From NCBI RefSeq assembly GCF_003994335.1, contig NZ_PNQZ01000079.1, forward strand, positions 1-43,473: a stretch of 43,473 bases of DNA, read 5' to 3'. Shown here piece by piece: positions 1 through 8,485 of the stretch. The position numbers and the translations under genes were made by a program. How positions within the stretch are numbered: position 1 is the first letter of the stretch; each line of letters begins with the position of its first letter. The stretch comes from Asaia sp. W19. Lineage in GTDB: Bacteria > Pseudomonadota > Alphaproteobacteria > Acetobacterales > Acetobacteraceae. Below the pieces are notes generated by a model, which was given only the letters and a program-made list of their open reading frames with translations, was not told where the DNA came from and did not search any database.

Positions 1-465
1 GACGGCTACGTGACCAATCTCCTGATGCGCCCCGGTGATTTTGCCACGGCTGGCCATGTGAATATCCAGATCATCGATTCCGCCTCCTATTGGGTGGACG
101 GATATTTCGAGGAAACCAAGGTCCACAACATCGAGATCGGCGATCCGGTGCGCATGGATCTCATGGGGGCGCATCATCCGGTATTCGGCCATGTGGAGAG
201 CATCACGCGTGGTATTTCCAGCATGAACGCCAGCACGGCCACACAGGGCCTACCCTCTGTCGATCCGGTCTATACCTGGGTGCGTCTCGCCCAACGCATT
301 CCGGTGCGCGTGCATATCGACCAGTTGCCACCCGATCTGCATCTGGCGGCTGGCATGACGGCAACCGTGACCATCGTCGCCGAGAATGGGCATAGGCGCC
401 ATATGTCGGCCAAGGACGCTCTGAATCATTTCGGCGATGACATGCGCCACGTTATCGGTCACTGA
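1..465 (+). CDS. HlyD/EmrA-type efflux membrane fusion protein, C-terminal part (5' end outside window)
   Basis: The reading frame is open at the first base, so this is the 3' end of a gene that begins outside the window. The visible residues start DGYVTNLLMRPGDF, the usual start of the second lipoyl/beta-barrel half of HlyD-family adaptors. They continue through a VDGYFEETKVHNI segment and an AGMTATVTI segment, both common in EmrA/AaeA-like proteins. Such adaptors are anchored in the inner membrane, span the periplasm and link an inner-membrane pump to an outer-membrane channel. The pump partner is not visible and may lie upstream. The substrate cannot be inferred. The family call is firm; EmrA versus AaeA subtype is not. 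Confidence 0.85.
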   Translation, partial: DGYVTNLLMRPGDFATAGHVNIQIIDSASYWVDGYFEETKVHNIEIGDPVRMDLMGAHHPVFGHVESITRGISSMNASTATQGLPSVDPVYTWVRLAQRIPVRVHIDQLPPDLHLAAGMTATVTIVAENGHRRHMSAKDALNHFGDDMRHVIGH

Positions 466-516
466 TGGACGGGAATTGTCCCGGCGCCCGCGTGGTGCAC
501 CCCATGGAGCCTGTCA

Positions 517-1092
517 ATGGTGCCCGCCTTGCAGAACCCGGCCAGAACGGCCCTGATCATCGTTGACGTCCAGAATGATTTCCTGCCGGGCGGCGCCTTG
601 GCCGTACCAGAGGGGGATCTGATCCTCCCACCGATGAATCAGCTCGTGCGACAGGAGTTTGCAGCGATCATTGCGACACGGGACTGGCATCCGGCCGCAC
701 ATGTCTCTTTCATTTCCGAAGGGGGACCATGGCCGGTCCATTGCGTCGCAGGCACTCCCGGGGCAGATTTTCCGAGTGGGCTCGATCAGAGCCGCATAAG
801 TCATATCATCCATAAGGGTCTCGACCCGGCCTGTGACTCCTATTCGGGGTTTTTCGATAATGAACGACGCCACTCGACTGGCTTGGACGCGTTGCTGCAT
901 GGGCTCGATATCGAGCATGTGCTTCTGGCCGGACTGGCGCTCGATTTCTGCGTGAGGGCAACGGCGCAAGACGCGAGCCAGCTCGGTTTCAATACGACCC
1001 TGGCGCTGTCAGCCAGCCGTGGCATAGCCGCCGATCCTTGCCCCTGTCTGGAAGAATTGCGGAAGATCGGCGTGACGATCGCCACTGATTGA
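517..1092 (+). CDS. pncA: Nicotinamidase (PncA-type isochorismatase-fold amidase)
   Basis: This 191-residue protein should hydrolyse nicotinamide to nicotinic acid and ammonia in the cytoplasmic NAD salvage pathway. The three catalytic residues of the family are in place: Asp17 in VDVQNDF, Lys100 in HKG, and the nucleophile Cys145 in LDFCV. Metal ligands are visible as Asp56 and His58 (RDWHP) and His75 (WPVHC). The segment around 103-115, DPACDSYSGFFDN, is also characteristic. The length is slightly below that of E. coli PncA. The gene begins 51 bases after the efflux adaptor on the same strand; a functional link between the two is not evident. Confidence 0.93.
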   Translation: MVPALQNPARTALIIVDVQNDFLPGGALAVPEGDLILPPMNQLVRQEFAAIIATRDWHPAAHVSFISEGGPWPVHCVAGTPGADFPSGLDQSRISHIIHKGLDPACDSYSGFFDNERRHSTGLDALLHGLDIEHVLLAGLALDFCVRATAQDASQLGFNTTLALSASRGIAADPCPCLEELRKIGVTIATD

Positions 1093-1465
1093 AACGCGCT
1101 TCGACTGTAACCGGCATTCAGAAACGTGTACGGCGCCGACTGCCGGGCGGTCAGTGCCCGATCCGCAAACCCGGCATGCGCAAGCAACGATTTCGCGTCC
1201 CGATCCCCCTCATGGTCCTTTCCAGGCCCGAAGAAGAAGAGCTTCTCACCGCCTGTCCCCGGGAGCTGTTTTTATTCCAACCCGTGATGAAAACGAGATT
1301 GAAACCGGTGCGCCACGCCTTACGCCCTGACCGTTTCAGAACCGCGCAAGGAGGACTCATGCTCGCCCATGACGCCGCCCTCGGTTTGCGCGCGCGGTGG
1401 CATCAGATCGGAGGATGGAAGCGCGACTCTCCCAGCATAGGGCGTCTGGGCCGAGCGTGTCTTTC
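1093..1465. other. Intergenic stretch between pncA and the PepSY gene
   Basis: This 373-base stretch has no family-recognisable gene. A long plus-strand frame crosses it from 1089, but its upstream part is rich in Arg and Pro and has no ribosome binding site or family resemblance. Only its last 37 codons, from 1359, have a strong Shine-Dalgarno and are listed separately. No convincing promoter or terminator was seen. Confidence 0.5.
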
Positions 1466-1469
1466 ATGA
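1359..1469 (+). CDS. Possible 36-residue leader ORF coupled to the PepSY gene
   Basis: A near-perfect Shine-Dalgarno (AAGGAGGA, 1348-1355) stands just before the ATG at 1359. The frame runs 36 codons and its TGA (1467-1469) overlaps the ATG of the PepSY gene (1466-1468) in an ATGA junction. The peptide (start MLAHDAALGL) resembles no family I recognise. The PepSY start itself has no good ribosome binding site, so translation of this ORF could deliver ribosomes to it. Translation is inferred from these signals only. The alternative is that the Shine-Dalgarno serves some longer N-terminal form of the PepSY protein, but the frames differ. Confidence 0.4.
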   Translation: MLAHDAALGLRARWHQIGGWKRDSPSIGRLGRACLS

Positions 1470-2944
1470 GCCAGATGCGTAAACTGGGACTGCGTTACGC
1501 GTTCCTGCTTCATCGCTGGCTGGGCATTACGCTGGGGCTGATGATGGGTCTCTGGTGCCTCTCGGGCATGGTCATGCTCTGGAAAACATGGCCAGCGCCG
1601 GAGGCCGAACGCGTTGGTCTTACCCATGAGATCCTGACTTTTAGAAATCCACCGGTAATACCCCGGCTCGAGGATCGCTATCGCAGCCTGCGCCTCACCA
1701 TGGCTGGTGGGATCCCGGTTCTCGAAGCCCAGGCACTCTCGGGCGCGAGCAGACATTATGATCTGAGGAACGGCCGACCCCTCACCCTGTCTCCATTCGC
1801 CCTGCGAGCCGATGCCGAACGCTATGCAGCTTTGTCCGGCACACCGGGCGCGGCCCATTTCGAGGGACTGCGCCGAAATGATCAGTGGATACTGAACACA
1901 AAAGATCATGTGCAGGGCTTCTATCGCTACGCCATTGACGGGTCGGCGCGGCGACTGCTGTACCTTTCACCGGACAACGGCGATGTGGTGCAGGACACGA
2001 CGGGCCGAACGCGCTTCTGGTCCTGGCTGGGGCCTATCCCTCACTGGCTCTACCCATCCTTACTCAAACGCCATCAGAGGCTTTGGGCCAATGTGCTCAT
2101 TGACCTGTCCTGCCTTGGCGTAATCCTCACCGCGCTCGGGCTCTGGATCGGTGTACGGCGTGTGCATACTGGACATCGGGTCTCGCCCTATCGCGGACTG
2201 CATCTGTGGCATCATCTCTGCGGTCTCGTTTTCGGCGGGATGCTTCTGTCGTGGATCACGACAGGGCTGCTGACGATGAACCCCGCAGGGTTGCTCGCCC
2301 GTCAGCCTAATCCGGGCTGGGTGGATCGCTTTGAGGGAAGCGTCGACATGGCGGAGCTGCGAACGGCGATAGCGGCACTAATTGCCCACCCTGAGAGACA
2401 TTTCCGCGATGTCGTCCTGACGGGGCAAGGTGGCAGCCCTGCCTTGTCTGTCATGACTGAAACAGGCGCTTCGACTCGCCTATCCCTCTCCCTCGAAGCC
2501 GCGACACCTTCGGTAATCGCTTTGAAGGAAAGAGCGCTGACCAGTGGCCTTGATGCGCGTGTCGACCAGATCACCCAGGATGACTCCTACTATTTTTCGA
2601 CCCGTCATCGCCTTCGGCACTTTCCCGCCTATCGCGTTATCGGGCCCGATGAAACCCGGCTCTATCTGGATTCGAGAACCGGAAACACGGTCCTCGTTGC
2701 CGAGAGCAACGCCAAGGCCACGCGCTGGGTCGTTTACGGGCCTCATGACCTGGATTTTTTTGCCTGGCTTCGGCGCCCTTTCGCAAGGCTCTTTCTCATC
2801 ACGCCCCTTCTTGTCGGGGTGAGCTCGCTCTCCCTGCTAGGTGTCGCAATCGGACTTACCCGGCTGAGTCATCGGGCGAGGCGAGGGCGCGCGCAGCGAA
2901 AATCGCGAAACGCCCCTCGAGACAGGACAAGTTCATCCCGCTAG
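1466..2944 (+). CDS. PepSY-associated TM helix membrane protein
   Basis: This is an inner-membrane protein of about 492 residues. Helix 1 is near residues 16-38 (HRWLGITLGLMMGLW), a middle pair lies around 210-270 with a LWHH motif, and a last helix lies around 445-470. A large periplasmic part containing PepSY-like segments sits between the first and middle helices. Proteins of this shape are widespread beside siderophore-receptor and metal-related genes and some are ferric reductase-like; the biochemical role is not settled. The ATG at 1466 gives the family-typical MRKLGLRYAFLLHRW start. The frame could also begin at GTG 1397 or ATG 1415. The EamA gene follows after only 10 bases, suggesting one operon. 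Confidence 0.8.
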   Translation: MSQMRKLGLRYAFLLHRWLGITLGLMMGLWCLSGMVMLWKTWPAPEAERVGLTHEILTFRNPPVIPRLEDRYRSLRLTMAGGIPVLEAQALSGASRHYDLRNGRPLTLSPFALRADAERYAALSGTPGAAHFEGLRRNDQWILNTKDHVQGFYRYAIDGSARRLLYLSPDNGDVVQDTTGRTRFWSWLGPIPHWLYPSLLKRHQRLWANVLIDLSCLGVILTALGLWIGVRRVHTGHRVSPYRGLHLWHHLCGLVFGGMLLSWITTGLLTMNPAGLLARQPNPGWVDRFEGSVDMAELRTAIAALIAHPERHFRDVVLTGQGGSPALSVMTETGASTRLSLSLEAATPSVIALKERALTSGLDARVDQITQDDSYYFSTRHRLRHFPAYRVIGPDETRLYLDSRTGNTVLVAESNAKATRWVVYGPHDLDFFAWLRRPFARLFLITPLLVGVSSLSLLGVAIGLTRLSHRARRGRAQRKSRNAPRDRTSSSR

Positions 2945-2954
2945 ATAGTCAGGC

Positions 2955-3935
2955 ATGATCACACCCCCATCAGCCCCCCGCCATAATCTGCCCCTCGGTG
3001 TGCTTTGCGGCGCTGGTGCAGGCGCGCTCTGGGGGCTGGTCTTTCTAGCGCCGGAGCTTGTGCGCGATTTTCCGCCGCTTGATCTCGCAGCGGGCCGCTA
3101 TCTCTTTTACGGGCTTATCGCGCTCATGCTCGTAAGCCCTCGCCTGAAGCGCCTGGGCCATACCCTGCGCCGACGAGACTGGATCGTGCTTTTTTGGCTC
3201 TCTTTTTTTGGCAACAGCTTCTACTACATCATGCTCTCGACGGCGGTGCAGCAGGGCGGTATCGCGCTGACCTCGCTCGTTATCGGCTTCATGCCGGTTG
3301 CCGTTACGATCATTGGCAGTCGCGACCGCGACTCCCCGCGTTTCGTGCATCTCGCGCCGTCGCTGTTTTTCTGCATGGTCGGTGCGTTTTGCATCGGATG
3401 GCAGGCACTTTTCCAGCCAGGCTCAGCTGCGGCGTCTGGCGGGACCGCACGATTGATCGGCCTCGGCTGTGCCTGCGCGGCGCTTGCCTCATGGACCGGC
3501 TTTGCCGTGGGGAATAGTCGCGCCCTGGATCGTTTGAACGGCGTAAGCGCACATGACTGGAACCTGCTTACCGGTCTGGTCACAGGCGCACAATCATTGC
3601 TGCTGCTTCCCATCGCCCTGATCCTCGACCCCGCCCGCCACACAAGCATGGCCTGGATGGAGTTTACCGGAGTCTCCCTTGGCGTTGCGGTCATCGCATC
3701 GCTTTGCGGCAATGCCCTGTGGAACAAGATGAGCCGTCTGCTACCGCTGACGCTCACCGGGCAGATGATCCTTTTCGAAACCCTGTTTGCTCTGCTCTAC
3801 GGCTTTGTTTGGGATCAGCGTGTGCCGCACCCACTCGAAATCGCCTCGTTCGGATCGATCGTTCTCAGTGTGCTCTGCTGCCTGGCAGCGCATCGCAAAC
3901 CGATGTCACGATCAATGGAGACCCAAGCCTCCTGA
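2955..3935 (+). CDS. EamA-domain (DMT superfamily) transporter
   Basis: This 326-residue protein has the ten-helix, two-repeat pattern of drug/metabolite transporters. The first EamA repeat begins near residue 14 with GVLCGAGAGALWGLVF and the second near residue 155. Family members export amino acids, metabolites or drugs across the inner membrane, and the substrate cannot be read from sequence. It is 10 bases downstream of the PepSY gene, so co-transcription is likely. The end is 26 bases from the convergent response regulator gene. The family assignment is firm. Confidence 0.85.
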   Translation: MITPPSAPRHNLPLGVLCGAGAGALWGLVFLAPELVRDFPPLDLAAGRYLFYGLIALMLVSPRLKRLGHTLRRRDWIVLFWLSFFGNSFYYIMLSTAVQQGGIALTSLVIGFMPVAVTIIGSRDRDSPRFVHLAPSLFFCMVGAFCIGWQALFQPGSAAASGGTARLIGLGCACAALASWTGFAVGNSRALDRLNGVSAHDWNLLTGLVTGAQSLLLLPIALILDPARHTSMAWMEFTGVSLGVAVIASLCGNALWNKMSRLLPLTLTGQMILFETLFALLYGFVWDQRVPHPLEIASFGSIVLSVLCCLAAHRKPMSRSMETQAS

Positions 3936-3961
3936 TGCACTGCTCGCCAAAGAGGCGCTCG

Positions 3962-4345
3962 TCAGGTGAAGAGGTGCAGGGCGTCCCGAACACGCTCCTC
4001 ATTGAGCGGTTTCGGCAAAAACATCGCCCGCGCCGGAATGGTGGTGAGTTGCGGAACACCGCGACCGCTAGTCACAATGATTTCGATGGGCGGCCAGCGA
4101 TCGCGAACCAGAGCGGCAAGACGCAGCCCGTCCATACTGCCGGGCATATCAACATCGGCAAGAATGATCCGGATATCGGGTCGGCTCTCGAGGATGATCA
4201 AGGCCTGATCCGCATCGGACGCCTCGGCGACCTCGTATCCCGCCTCCTCGACCAGATCCATAAGGCTCATGCGCTGTAATGGTTCGTCCTCGACAACGAG
4301 AACGGTCGGTGCCCCTGGACGGGCAAAAGCAAGCGAATGGGCCAT
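3962..4345 (-). CDS. Single-domain response regulator (receiver only)
   Basis: This is a 127-residue CheY-like receiver with no output domain. Acidic-pocket residues Glu19 and Asp20 (VVEDE), phospho-acceptor Asp64 in ILADVDMPGSMDG, Thr/Ser92-93 in IVTSGRG and Lys112 in LPKPL are all present. The ADVDMPGSMDG block is typical of receivers paired with HWE kinases. Its ATG (4343-4345) overlaps the stop of the upstream kinase by one base (TAATG), which indicates translational coupling and a cognate pair. It must act through protein-protein contacts, as a phosphate sink or relay, since no DNA-binding or enzymatic domain follows. The frame extends further upstream to 4606, but that would overlap the kinase. 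Confidence 0.9.
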   Translation of the reverse strand: MAHSLAFARPGAPTVLVVEDEPLQRMSLMDLVEEAGYEVAEASDADQALIILESRPDIRIILADVDMPGSMDGLRLAALVRDRWPPIEIIVTSGRGVPQLTTIPARAMFLPKPLNEERVRDALHLFT

Positions 4346-6279
4346 TACGTCCTCTTGATCTTTTCTGCGTCGGCCCGGAAGCTTGCCGACAGACCTTCTG
4401 GACCATAATGCAGAGACACGCCTCCCGTTCCAATCAGACCAAAGGATATCAGGCGCGAACCAAATCCGCCCCGCAACGGGGGGGAAGCCGGAGGGCCATT
4501 CCGCTCCCGCCAAAGCAGAACAAGCTCGTTGCCTGTCTCCGTCGTTTCGACCTCCCAGACGATTTCGACGGTCCCGTCCCCCGCCGAAAGCGCCCCATGC
4601 TTGCACGCATTGGTCGTCATCTCATGAATGAGCAGGGCCGTGGACATGGCGGCGCGTGAGCCGAGCCTGATGACCGGCCCCGAAAGACGGCATCGTTCGC
4701 CCATCCCGGCATCCCCGACGATACTCGCGATCAATTCACCCAGAATGGCCGCACGCTGATCGTCGCAATGCAGCAAATCATGGGCCCGTCCGAGAGATTG
4801 GAGCCGCGCATAGAAACGGTTTGCCTCCTCCTTGGATAGGGCATCGCGCAACGTCATGCGCGCAACCGCCTGAACCATGGCAAGCGTATTGCGCAGACGG
4901 TGGGCAATCTCGCCATTGATGACGTTCTGCAGTTCCTCGGCGCGCCGGCGTGCAATGGCAAGTTCCAGCCTGTCTGCCGCATTATGGAGCCAGTGAATCT
5001 CGTCACTGGTCCAGTCATGCGGCAGAGAGAAATGCACCAGCATGAGCGCTACGTTGCGTCCATCCTCCCTGACGGGCACATTGATGACACCGCGCGCCTT
5101 AAGCGCCAACCATCCGGCGCTCTCAGCGCGCGTGCGCGGGTCGGCCATGACATCGGCAATGACCAGCGCCCTTCCCGCCAGCAGGGTTTCGCGCAGATGG
5201 CCATAATCATCGAAGCGGTAGATACCCTTGATCGGGGGCATTCCTGCGACCGACCAGCCCTCGGCGACGTTGATCGTCTCGATATCATGGTCCAGTTCGC
5301 CATAAGTGGCGCGATCGGCGCAAAGGGCTTCACCGATCACCTCCATGGCCCGACTGGTCATGATCGCAACATCACGCTCGTCACGCAGCACATCCCCCAG
5401 ACGAACGAGCCCGGTCTGACGCCGCTCAGCCGAGATCTGCCCGGTTACCTCGCGGAATGTGGCAGAGAAGAAGTCCTGCCCGACGGGATGGAAGTTGCCG
5501 CAATACCAGCGCCCTGTGACCTGTACGCGCTGCAGGAACGGCACGGCCTTGTTATCGGCCACTGCCCGTGACGCCAGGCCGAGCCAGTCGGCCTCGGTCT
5601 GGTGAAACAACTCACCATAACGCTTGCCGATCACGTCAATCGCGCGGATACCGACATGGTGTTCCCAGGCCGGATTGACCTCGTGATATTCCCAATCCCT
5701 TACCTGCCCAGCATGATCGCGCACGACGCGAGCCAGGAAAAAACCTTCCTCCATGCCCTGAAAAAGACCGCGCCATCGCGTTTGCGCAGCGAGCAGCGCC
5801 TGGGTCCTGCGTGTCTTTTCGAGCAGGTCGACCGCGAGCTTGGCCAGCTTGTCGAGCGCCGCGCGCCGCGCCTGACCCAACCCTGCTCCTCGCGGTTGGT
5901 TATCGGCGACAGCAAGCGCGCCAAGCGTGCCATAAGGTGTCCTGAGCGGCGTTCCAGCATAAAAGCGCAGGCACGGTTCGCCGGTGACAAGGGGGTTGCT
6001 GGCCGTACGCGGATCAAGCGCAAGATCGGTAATCTCAACCGCTTTGTCAGATTCGACGACAAGCCGACAAAACGCCTCCTCACGGCTCGTCCCCTCCAGC
6101 AGAATGCCGGTGCGGGCCTTGAACCACTGACGATCATGGTCCAGCAGACTTATGACTGCGATCGGGACATCGCAAAGCTGCGCCGCAAGCGAAACGAGAT
6201 CATCGAACCCCCGCTCTGGCGGGGTATCGAGGATGTCATAGGCCGCCAGCCCCACTGCGCTCGTCCTCTCATCGACCAT
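4345..6279 (-). CDS. HWE-family sensor histidine kinase (GAF-PAS-GAF-HWE)
   Basis: This is a 644-residue cytoplasmic sensor kinase with no transmembrane segment. An N-terminal GAF domain occupies about residues 12-155, a PAS domain about 165-285 and a second GAF about 295-445. The HWE kinase core has phospho-acceptor His460 in EIAHRLRNTLAMVQA. The ATP-binding part shows the N-box IHEMTTNACKHGAL (His552, Glu553, Asn557) and the WxE signature Trp590-Arg-Glu592 that defines the family. No Cys suitable for a bacteriophytochrome or LOV chromophore stands out, so the ligand is unknown. The single-domain regulator downstream overlaps its stop codon. No upstream promoter is obvious in the 268 bases to the phage endolysin gene. 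Confidence 0.92.
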   Translation of the reverse strand: MVDERTSAVGLAAYDILDTPPERGFDDLVSLAAQLCDVPIAVISLLDHDRQWFKARTGILLEGTSREEAFCRLVVESDKAVEITDLALDPRTASNPLVTGEPCLRFYAGTPLRTPYGTLGALAVADNQPRGAGLGQARRAALDKLAKLAVDLLEKTRRTQALLAAQTRWRGLFQGMEEGFFLARVVRDHAGQVRDWEYHEVNPAWEHHVGIRAIDVIGKRYGELFHQTEADWLGLASRAVADNKAVPFLQRVQVTGRWYCGNFHPVGQDFFSATFREVTGQISAERRQTGLVRLGDVLRDERDVAIMTSRAMEVIGEALCADRATYGELDHDIETINVAEGWSVAGMPPIKGIYRFDDYGHLRETLLAGRALVIADVMADPRTRAESAGWLALKARGVINVPVREDGRNVALMLVHFSLPHDWTSDEIHWLHNAADRLELAIARRRAEELQNVINGEIAHRLRNTLAMVQAVARMTLRDALSKEEANRFYARLQSLGRAHDLLHCDDQRAAILGELIASIVGDAGMGERCRLSGPVIRLGSRAAMSTALLIHEMTTNACKHGALSAGDGTVEIVWEVETTETGNELVLLWRERNGPPASPPLRGGFGSRLISFGLIGTGGVSLHYGPEGLSASFRADAEKIKRT

Positions 6280-6547
6280 GCTTCAATCCGTACGGCACCC
6301 AGTTACTGAGACGACTGCTGAAATGTCGAAGCGCAAGCCGGAATCTGTCCTGCCTTCACCGCTTCGCGCACCCCATATAAACCGCGAGCTTACCCACATG
6401 CTGGCATAAGAAAAGGCGCTGAAGCGTTGTGCTTTGAAATAGTTTTCAATCCCCAACCATGAACCAGGCGTCACCCGAGACAAAGGCTGGCAAGGCGCCC
6501 GGCGAACTCAAGCCATCTCACCGCCGGTGAAGCCCCACTCCGGCGAA

Positions 6548-7045
6548 TCATGTTGCAGGAGGGTCGACAAAGGCTGCCTCGACAAGTCCCCTGAAAACAT
6601 CGGCTTCCACGCGCCGACGCCTGGTCAGGCCAGGCAGCGAGACGAGGTTCCCCTTGACCGTCGCCTTGTTCCAGACCGCAAATTGTGCTGCCGCTTCCTC
6701 GTATTTCCCCAGATTGAGCAGGCGGATCAGCGTGGAAGAGCGCGCAGCCTGCGTGCCTATATTGAACTGCCAGGAAAGAAGCGCGCCCAGTTGGAAGGAC
6801 GTCAGAGGCACCGATACCAATGCGCGCAATTGCCCCAGCAAGGTCTCGAGATTTTGGCGGAGGATATGGCGAGCCTGAACCGCTGTGATGGGGCCCGTTC
6901 TCGCCGTCACCGGCTGACCACCAGGAAGAAACCGTGCCCCATACCCGATGGTCCAGTACCCGCCCGGGCAAAGATAGGGCTCCAGACGCAGCCCTTCGAA
7001 ATCAGGACGCACAATCAACGCGACCGCAACATCGATACCGCTCAT
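6548..7045 (-). CDS. Phage-type endolysin (glycoside hydrolase family 24 lysozyme)
   Basis: This 165-residue muramidase should cut the MurNAc-GlcNAc bond of peptidoglycan. Numbered from the chosen start, the catalytic Glu17 is in DFEGLRLEPY and the TIGYG block follows at 32-36. The position that holds the catalytic Asp in T4 lysozyme is a Cys here (YLCPGGYWTIGYG), a variation also found in other phage endolysins. There is no signal peptide, so release would need a holin. I chose ATG 7045 because it forms an ATGA overlap with the stop of the upstream holin-like gene; a start at 7066 would add seven residues. It belongs to the phage remnant that also includes the genes at 7042-7347 and 7667-8191. 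Confidence 0.88.
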   Translation of the reverse strand: MSGIDVAVALIVRPDFEGLRLEPYLCPGGYWTIGYGARFLPGGQPVTARTGPITAVQARHILRQNLETLLGQLRALVSVPLTSFQLGALLSWQFNIGTQAARSSTLIRLLNLGKYEEAAAQFAVWNKATVKGNLVSLPGLTRRRRVEADVFRGLVEAAFVDPPAT

Positions 7046-7347
7046 GGTGAGAGATAATGCTGGCAAAGCGAGAAGAGGCCTACTGCCACACCGCCGCCGA
7101 TGCCTGATCCGCCCGCGATCAGCATGGAGCGTATGCTCCGCAGATTTCTGGTTTCCTGTGTGTTCTGGGACGCAACTTCTGCCGTTCTTTTGACCTCGGA
7201 GAGGATTTCGCTGAGCATCTGGCGCGTTTCGGAATGCTGTGCGGATAAGAGAATAAGATCGCGCTGCACGGTCTTGAGATCCGCATCCACAGTGCGCATC
7301 CTTTCACCGAATTCAGCCCGAGTGATGAAATCGAGAGGGGGGCTCAT
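7042..7347 (-). CDS. Holin-like small membrane protein of the phage remnant
   Basis: This is a 101-residue protein. A hydrophilic, probably coiled-coil N-terminal two thirds (about residues 10-70, regularly spaced Leu/Ile with many charged residues) is followed by one hydrophobic segment (about 75-96, glycine-rich). A good Shine-Dalgarno (GGAGG) precedes the ATG. The gene ends in an ATGA overlap with the endolysin gene, the arrangement of phage lysis cassettes. I recognise no exact family. The holin role is inferred from size, the membrane segment and position; an anti-holin or accessory role is possible. Confidence 0.6.
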   Translation of the reverse strand: MSPPLDFITRAEFGERMRTVDADLKTVQRDLILLSAQHSETRQMLSEILSEVKRTAEVASQNTQETRNLRSIRSMLIAGGSGIGGGVAVGLFSLCQHYLSP

Positions 7348-7666
7348 CTTGCCTCCAAAATAGAAAGCCGGGCACAGGGCCTGGGTTTTGAACTAACGTT
7401 TGCTTGTCGTTCTTGCGGGTCAGGCACGACGCTGAAGCCGGAGCGCCGCTCACTCTCGTGAGCTCAGTGCAGAAGGGTCGATGACGGCAAGCCTTGCTCC
7501 CCGGCATGGGGTTAAAGAATGCGGTCTGGCCTCTGATGGAGAGCGCGTCATGCGTCCTTCCTTCCGTCTCGCCCGGCGGACATGCCTGATAGGGTTACAC
7601 CTGAAACTTGACGCAAAGTCCTTGGGCCATGGGCCTATCAACCCAGGCTTCTCACGAACCCGCCCC
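7348..7666. other. Gene-poor stretch inside the phage remnant
   Basis: These 319 bases separate the holin-like gene from the probable fiber-tail adaptor. The only candidate is a minus-strand frame at 7450-7551 (33 codons, start MTRSPSEARP) preceded by an AAGGAAGGA ribosome binding site. It matches no family I know and is too short to support. In intact phages this interval often holds small tail or lysis accessory genes, so decay of such a gene is a plausible reading. Confidence 0.4.
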
Positions 7667-8191
7667 TCACCTACCCGCCTTATTTCCCCCGATGCGGGTC
7701 GGGATACCGGCGTTATTGTACCAGCCTCCCGACACACTGAGCGGTTCGGTCGGAAGCGTCTGCAACCAGCGATCCATGGCATCGCTCGACAGGACCAGTG
7801 TGGGGGTTTGAGGTGCCTCGGGGAGAGAGACAGGGAACAGAGATGGGCGGGCGGAAATGACGATCCCGACCTCGACCTGATGCGTATTGCCGTGGCTGGT
7901 GAGCGCGCAAATAGTCACGATACGCGTCCCGGACGCCTTCCATCGCAACCAGGCTGTGGCAATCGTCCCGAACAGGTTCGTCCAGCCCAGATCGGCTGCA
8001 GCCCCAGCATCGAACAAAAAGGAGAGTATATACTCCCCTGGCGCCAGTAACCCGTCGAAGTCGACGCTGTAATCTCCTCCCCCCTCAAGGGACGCCGGTG
8101 GCCAAAGCAGGGAGGGCCTGGCTGTCGGGCATGCGCCGCCTGACGTCCCGTAGACGGGCCGGAGGATATTGGCGCTGGGTCGCCATGTCAT
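7667..8191 (-). CDS. Probable phage fiber-tail adaptor / tail structural protein
   Basis: This protein has 174 residues. The part from about residue 35 to 105 (DYSVDFDGLLAPGEYI, then WLRWKASGTRIVTI and a HQVEVGIVI strand) has the beta-strand pattern of the small phage fiber-tail adaptor family. The C-terminal LPTEPLSVSGGWYNNAG resembles the end motif of many tail-associated phage proteins. The start at 8191 is supported by an AGGAG about eight bases upstream; the open frame continues to 8371 without a comparable signal. It is co-directional with the lysis genes. The family call rests on remembered pattern similarity only. Confidence 0.5.
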   Translation of the reverse strand: MTWRPSANILRPVYGTSGGACPTARPSLLWPPASLEGGGDYSVDFDGLLAPGEYILSFLFDAGAAADLGWTNLFGTIATAWLRWKASGTRIVTICALTSHGNTHQVEVGIVISARPSLFPVSLPEAPQTPTLVLSSDAMDRWLQTLPTEPLSVSGGWYNNAGIPTRIGGNKAGR

Positions 8192-8485
8192 GGAGTGTTC
8201 TCCTTGCACCCGTGCTTTCACAGGGTGCGTGATCGCTCTGAGCCTGCGTGAATGAGACACGCCGCCATACGCCCCGGCAACGGCCTCCCCTATCCGGGGA
8301 ATTTCTCTGCAGGGGGAGATCGAGGCATAAGATACGCGCGAGACAGCGGGCGACGGTTTGAGGCGCGCCACGCAGGCTTGCTGAGCAGGGAATTCGTTAT
8401 GTTTGGAAAAGGGCTTTAGCCCGAAGGGCTTGCTGAAGAAACCCGCGTATCAAACGGGACATTCCCGAATAATGGCAACCATAAC

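Noticed and set aside
1089..1358. Upstream part of the plus-strand frame before the PepSY gene as a real protein
   Set aside because: Arg/Pro-rich composition, no ribosome binding site at its first start and no family resemblance; only the last 37 codons have a supporting signal.
8411..8430. Alternating GGGCT/AGCCC/GGGCT arms as an antiterminator
   Set aside because: Five-base arms are too weak, and no gene follows that would be controlled.
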